Assembly (NCBI GenBank): GCA_002405475.1
Contig: DHLX01000025.1
Coordinates: 21,797-31,726 of the forward strand
Source of the DNA: Burkholderiales bacterium UBA4657
GTDB lineage: Bacteria > Pseudomonadota > Gammaproteobacteria > Burkholderiales > Burkholderiaceae_E
Direction: 5' to 3'
DNA length: 9,930 nt
The notes below the pieces were generated by a model. That model searched no databases and had not been told where the DNA came from. It saw only the letters and a program-made list of their open reading frames with translations. The translations under genes were made by a program, and so were the position numbers. This document shows positions 7,818-9,930 of this stretch, piece by piece; within the stretch, counting starts at the first letter, position 1, and every line of letters begins with the position of its first letter.

Positions 7818-8327
7818 CTAACGCCAGAGTACAGCCGCCAGGGTTGCAGCCAAACACAAGACAGCACCCAAAGTCAGTCTGATACGCAGACTCATGTACC
7901 AAAGCCGGGTTTTTTCGGCAAATTCATCTTCTGGCCGAGTCAGACCGACATACTCACGCATCCAGTGCCGGTCAACCCATAAGCAAAGCAGCAGATCGCC
8001 CATCAAAAACACCAGGGCCAGTTGCTTCGATGGCATTAGCAAGGCAATCCAAGCCAGAAGTGCCGGCACGATTCCCCAGCCATAGACGCGCCACAACTGC
8101 AGTTTGGGCAGGCGCGGCCAGGAAAGAGCAATACCCCAATGTACCGCACCGAGAAAACTCAGGACAATGCCAGCAAATAGTATCTGGGCATGAACGGCTC
8201 GCTGATGGAGTTCCGTCGATGATGGAAAAATCCAGGCGCATAGCGCCATGGCAGCAAAGGGAGCCAGCCCCCAGAATCCCAGCGTCGTGGCTACCTTGGA
8301 AGAAATAACATGGTTATCGTGTTGCAT
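7818..8327 (-). CDS. DUF3429-like small inner-membrane protein
   Basis: A 169-residue hydrophobic protein resembling the DUF3429 family, whose function is unknown. Five membrane helices are visible at about residues 12-33, 47-67, 81-98, 100-117 and 147-167. The family-like motif FLGAVHWGIALSW is at 58-70. An Arg/Asp/Glu-rich stretch between helices 4 and 5 (119-141) is a polar loop. The ATG at 8327 is preferred because a weak GAG lies about eight bases upstream and it begins just before the first helix. An ATG at 8339 would add four residues. Starts further upstream, out to 8420, would overlap the divergent hydratase and are unlikely. The gene is followed after 8 bases by acuI on the same strand. 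No enzymatic role can be read from it. Confidence 0.82.
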   Translation of the reverse strand: MQHDNHVISSKVATTLGFWGLAPFAAMALCAWIFPSSTELHQRAVHAQILFAGIVLSFLGAVHWGIALSWPRLPKLQLWRVYGWGIVPALLAWIALLMPSKQLALVFLMGDLLLCLWVDRHWMREYVGLTRPEDEFAEKTRLWYMSLRIRLTLGAVLCLAATLAAVLWR

Positions 8328-8404
8328 AGAGCTCGTCATGAAGTAGGCGCACCGAACATTGTATGCTTGTCTGTCTGAACGCCAGTTTAAATAAGGACTA
8401 AACC
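8328..8404. promoter_or_regulatory. Divergent intergenic region
   Basis: These 77 bases separate the minus-strand DUF3429-like/acuI pair from the plus-strand hydratase and should hold promoters for both. I see TTGTAT and TTGTCT as possible -35-like boxes and the AT-rich TTTAAAT near 8387-8393 as a possible -10-like box, but no pair has good spacing. The plus-strand Shine-Dalgarno AAGGA is at 8393-8397. No clear operator palindrome is visible. Confidence 0.35.
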
Positions 8405-9208
8405 ATGGATTACACCACACTGATCGTCGAGCAACGTGGCCGTGCCGGGTTGATCACGCTCAATCGCCCCCAACAGCTCAACGCCCTGAACGACACCCTG
8501 ATGGATGAACTGAGCCATGCCTTGACAGCATGCGATGCCAACCCCGAGATTGGCGCCATGGTGATCACTGGCAGCGCCAAGGCGTTCGCCGCTGGAGCCG
8601 ACATCGCGGCCATGAAAGACCTGGAATTTATCGATGCCTATCGCGCAGGCTTTGTCACACGCAACTGGGAAACATTGCGCCACATCCGCAAGCCGGTCAT
8701 TGCAGCCGTGGCCGGGTTCGCCCTTGGGGGTGGCTGCGAGCTGGCCATGATGTGCGACCTATTGATCGCCGCCGACAACGCCAAATTCGGCCAGCCAGAA
8801 ATCAGATTGGGCGTGATACCGGGCGCAGGTGGTACCCAGCGCCTGCCGCTGGCCGTCGGCAAGGCCAAAGCCATGGACTTGTTGCTAACGGCGCGCCTGA
8901 TGAGCGCCGAAGAGGCCGAGCGTAGTGGTCTGGTCTCACGCATAGTGCCTGCTGACCGCTTAATTGAAGAAGCGCTTGCAGCGGCCGAACAGATCAGCCA
9001 GTTTCCTGAAGCCGTAACCATGATGATCAAGGAAGCAGTCAATCATGCTTATGAAGTGCCCCTGAGTCAGGGTTTGATGTATGAACGGCGCACCATTCAT
9101 GCCCTGTTCGGTACCCCCGACCAGAAAGAGGGTATGCAGGCATTTCTGGAAAAACGGGCGGCTGAATTTCCTTCCATGCGGCACGACAAAAAATCCTCAG
9201 GGGTATGA
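8405..9208 (+). CDS. Enoyl-CoA hydratase (crotonase family)
   Basis: A 267-residue cytoplasmic crotonase-fold enzyme, predicted to add water across the 2,3 double bond of enoyl-CoA thioesters in beta-oxidation or related short-chain acyl-CoA metabolism. Both oxyanion-hole regions are present: FAAGADIAAM (61-70) and GFALGGGCELA (104-114). The two catalytic glutamates of true hydratases are visible as E112 (GGGCELA) and E132 (GQPEIRLGVIPGAGGTQRL), matching Glu144/Glu164 of rat mitochondrial hydratase. A dehydratase/hydratase is therefore more likely than an isomerase or hydrolase member. The C-terminal helical trimerisation region is complete, and the length is typical of the family. The ATG at 8405 has AAGGA 7 bases upstream. 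It is divergent from the acuI operon and lies directly before the rRNA operon in the same direction. Chain length and pathway cannot be told from sequence. Confidence 0.93.
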   Translation: MDYTTLIVEQRGRAGLITLNRPQQLNALNDTLMDELSHALTACDANPEIGAMVITGSAKAFAAGADIAAMKDLEFIDAYRAGFVTRNWETLRHIRKPVIAAVAGFALGGGCELAMMCDLLIAADNAKFGQPEIRLGVIPGAGGTQRLPLAVGKAKAMDLLLTARLMSAEEAERSGLVSRIVPADRLIEEALAAAEQISQFPEAVTMMIKEAVNHAYEVPLSQGLMYERRTIHALFGTPDQKEGMQAFLEKRAAEFPSMRHDKKSSGV

Positions 9209-9231
9209 GGCATAGGCCGCAACTCCTGCGG
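9195..9231 (+). terminator. Weak hairpins at the hydratase 3' end
   Basis: Two short inverted repeats follow each other: CCTCA (9195-9199) with TGAGG (9206-9210), spanning the stop codon, and CCGCA (9217-9221) with TGCGG (9227-9231). Neither is followed by a T-run, so they are poor intrinsic terminators. They are the only candidates between the hydratase and the rRNA promoter. Confidence 0.25.
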
Positions 9232-9245
9232 GCGGAAACGGTGAT

Positions 9246-9273
9246 TTGACGCTTTCAAAAAGTCCGTTATAAT
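9246..9273 (+). promoter_or_regulatory. rRNA operon promoter P1 (sigma70)
   Basis: The -35 box TTGACG (9246-9251) and a perfect -10 box TATAAT (9268-9273) are separated by 16 bases. The bases just after the -10 (GGTGGGC) are G/C rich, as in discriminators of stringently controlled rRNA promoters. The region upstream of the -35 is not strongly A/T rich, so no clear UP element is seen. Confidence 0.8.
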
Positions 9274-9323
9274 GGTGGGCTTTCCACTAAAGTGGGCTGG
9301 TCGTGTGAACAGCGGCAAGCGCG

Positions 9324-9357
9324 AAATCGAAGTAAACAGCAACAAACGCTTCGATTT
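9324..9357. repeat. 9-bp inverted repeat upstream of rRNA P2
   Basis: AAATCGAAG (9324-9332) and CTTCGATTT (9349-9357) are perfect reverse complements separated by 16 bases. The right arm runs into the first two bases of the P2 -35 box. In a transcript starting at P1 this would form a 9-bp stem with an A-rich loop. Confidence 0.7.
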
Positions 9358-9384
9358 GACAGGGCAAAAAAAGCCTGTCATAAT
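9356..9384 (+). promoter_or_regulatory. rRNA operon promoter P2 (sigma70, extended -10)
   Basis: A perfect -35 box TTGACA (9356-9361) and -10 box CATAAT (9379-9384) are spaced by 17 bases. TG at 9376-9377 one base before the -10 box makes it an extended -10 promoter. It lies about 110 bases after P1, the usual tandem arrangement of bacterial rRNA promoters, and about 217 bases before the mature 16S start. Confidence 0.78.
9358..9379. repeat. Dyad inside rRNA P2 spacer
   Basis: GACAGG (9358-9363) and CCTGTC (9374-9379) are perfect reverse complements around an A-rich 10-base centre. The arms overlap the P2 -35 and -10 boxes, and the left arm abuts the 9-bp repeat ending at 9357. It could be an operator, a leader hairpin in the P1 transcript, or chance. 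Confidence 0.6.
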
Positions 9385-9419
9385 TCCGCTTCTTCGCTGA
9401 TCGAAAACGATGCAGCAAC

Positions 9420-9430
9420 GTTCTTTAACA
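9420..9430 (+). promoter_or_regulatory. boxA antitermination element
   Basis: GTTCTTTAACA closely matches the bacterial rRNA boxA (E. coli TGCTCTTTAACA), which recruits NusB/NusE in the nascent leader to prevent Rho-dependent termination and aid 16S folding. Its position, about 170 bases before the mature 16S 5' end, fits that role. Confidence 0.8.
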
Positions 9431-9569
9431 ATCAACAGCCGATAAGCGTGGGCGTAAATGTGATCGCGCAACTGTCGCAGTAATGTGGCAGCAAGCAAAA
9501 AGCATTAACGCTCATGCAAAACAGTAAGGAATGAATTTCATTCATACCTGATATTTTCTTGAGTGGCGA

Positions 9570-9585
9570 CCTTACGAAAGTAAGG
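9570..9585 (+). other. GNRA-capped leader hairpin
   Basis: CCTTAC (9570-9575) and GTAAGG (9580-9585) form a 6-bp stem closed by a GAAA tetraloop, 15 bases before the mature 16S start. It is probably a processing or folding element of the pre-16S leader. Confidence 0.55.
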
Positions 9586-9600
9586 GCAGCAACAGAGATT

Positions 9601-9930
9601 AAACTGAAGAGTTTGATCCTGGCTCAGATTGAACGCTGGCGGCATGCCTTACACATGCAAGTCGAACGGCAGCACGGGGGCAACCCTGGTGGCGAGTGGC
9701 GAACGGGTGAGTAATATATCGGAACGTGCCCAGTAGTGGGGGATAACTAGTCGAAAGATTAGCTAATACCGCATACGCACTACGGTGGAAAGCGGGGGAT
9801 CGTAAGACCTCGCGCTATTGGAGCGGCCGATATCTGATTAGCTAGTTGGTGGGGTAAAAGCCTACCAAGGCGACGATCAGTAGCTGGTCTGAGAGGACGA
9901 CCAGCCACACTGGGACTGAGACACGGCCCA
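9601..9930 (+). rRNA. rrs: 16S ribosomal RNA, 5' part
   Basis: The 5' end of the small-subunit rRNA gene, cut by the window end. AAACTGAAGAGTTTGATC aligns with E. coli position 1 onward, and the universal 27F site AGAGTTTGATCCTGGCTCAG is at 9608-9627. Other landmarks are GAACGCTGGCGGCATGCCTT, GTGGCGAACGGGTGAGTAA, CTAATACCGCATACG and GACTGAGACACGGCCCA at the end, so the window stops just before the 338F site. The short V1 loop and CGGAACGTGCCCAGTAGTGG segment are of betaproteobacterial type. The gene is collinear with the upstream hydratase. Confidence 0.98.

Larger units (their letters stand above)
9385..9600 (+). other. 16S rRNA leader region
   Basis: This is the transcribed leader between P2 and the mature 16S rRNA, with no protein gene. 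It contains boxA (9420-9430) followed by the stretch ACAGCCGATAAG that I recognise from betaproteobacterial rRNA leaders. A near-palindrome GAATGAA-T-TTCATTC lies at 9529-9543, and a hairpin CCTTAC-GAAA-GTAAGG with a GNRA tetraloop at 9570-9585. The last part should pair with the 3' flank of 16S to form the RNase III processing stem, but that partner is outside the window. Confidence 0.7.

Noticed and set aside
7810..7902. 31-codon N-terminal extension of the acuI frame
   Set aside because: It overlaps the end of the DUF3429-like gene, its sequence is unlike the AcuI family, and the ATG at 7809 has a good Shine-Dalgarno.
8328..8420. Longer start for the DUF3429-like gene, reaching into the hydratase start
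   Set aside because: The extra residues do not look like a membrane-protein N-terminus and would cross the divergent promoter region and the hydratase start codon.
9292..9483. Open frame of 63 codons before the 16S gene
   Set aside because: It lies inside the rRNA promoter/leader with boxA and both promoter elements, and has no ribosome-binding site or recognisable protein sequence.

Overview
The window looks like an ordinary stretch of core chromosome from a betaproteobacterium. Three things point there: a 16S rRNA 5' end of betaproteobacterial type with a matching leader, the order CNNM/CorB-like gene – pilB – pilC – pilD – coaE – zapD, and protein sequences closely resembling proteobacterial type IV pilus proteins. 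I cannot assign a family from the 330 bases of 16S present.

Layout. Positions 1-26 are the 3' end of a tRNA, most likely tRNA-Pro. Positions 108-1385 encode a membrane protein of the HlyC/CorC (CNNM plus CBS) family. After a 109-base gap holding a perfect CRP/Vfr-type palindrome comes a tight plus-strand cluster: pilB (extension ATPase), pilC (platform protein), pilD (prepilin peptidase) and coaE (dephospho-CoA kinase), followed 42 bases later by zapD (FtsZ-bundling protein). pilC/pilD and pilD/coaE overlap, so the four genes are very probably co-transcribed. The major pilin and the rest of the pilus machinery must lie elsewhere.

The cluster meets a minus-strand pair in a convergent 50-base gap. 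This pair is a small five-helix membrane protein (DUF3429-like) followed 8 bases later by an AcuI/YhdH-type acryloyl-CoA reductase. yacG, which often follows zapD, is absent. A 77-base divergent gap separates the pair from a plus-strand enoyl-CoA hydratase with both catalytic glutamates. The enoyl-CoA hydratase and acryloyl-CoA reductase could act on the same short-chain acyl-CoA pool, but this is inference from adjacency.

From 9209 to 9600 there is no protein gene. This stretch holds a ribosomal RNA promoter/leader: two tandem sigma70 promoters, two directly abutting inverted repeats that span the second promoter, a boxA antitermination element and leader hairpins. The 16S rRNA gene starts at about 9601 and runs off the window.

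No CRISPR array, insertion sequence, phage gene or defence island is visible, and I found no convincing new multi-gene system. The most notable non-coding signals are the CRP-like palindrome before pilB and the paired dyads over the second rRNA promoter.
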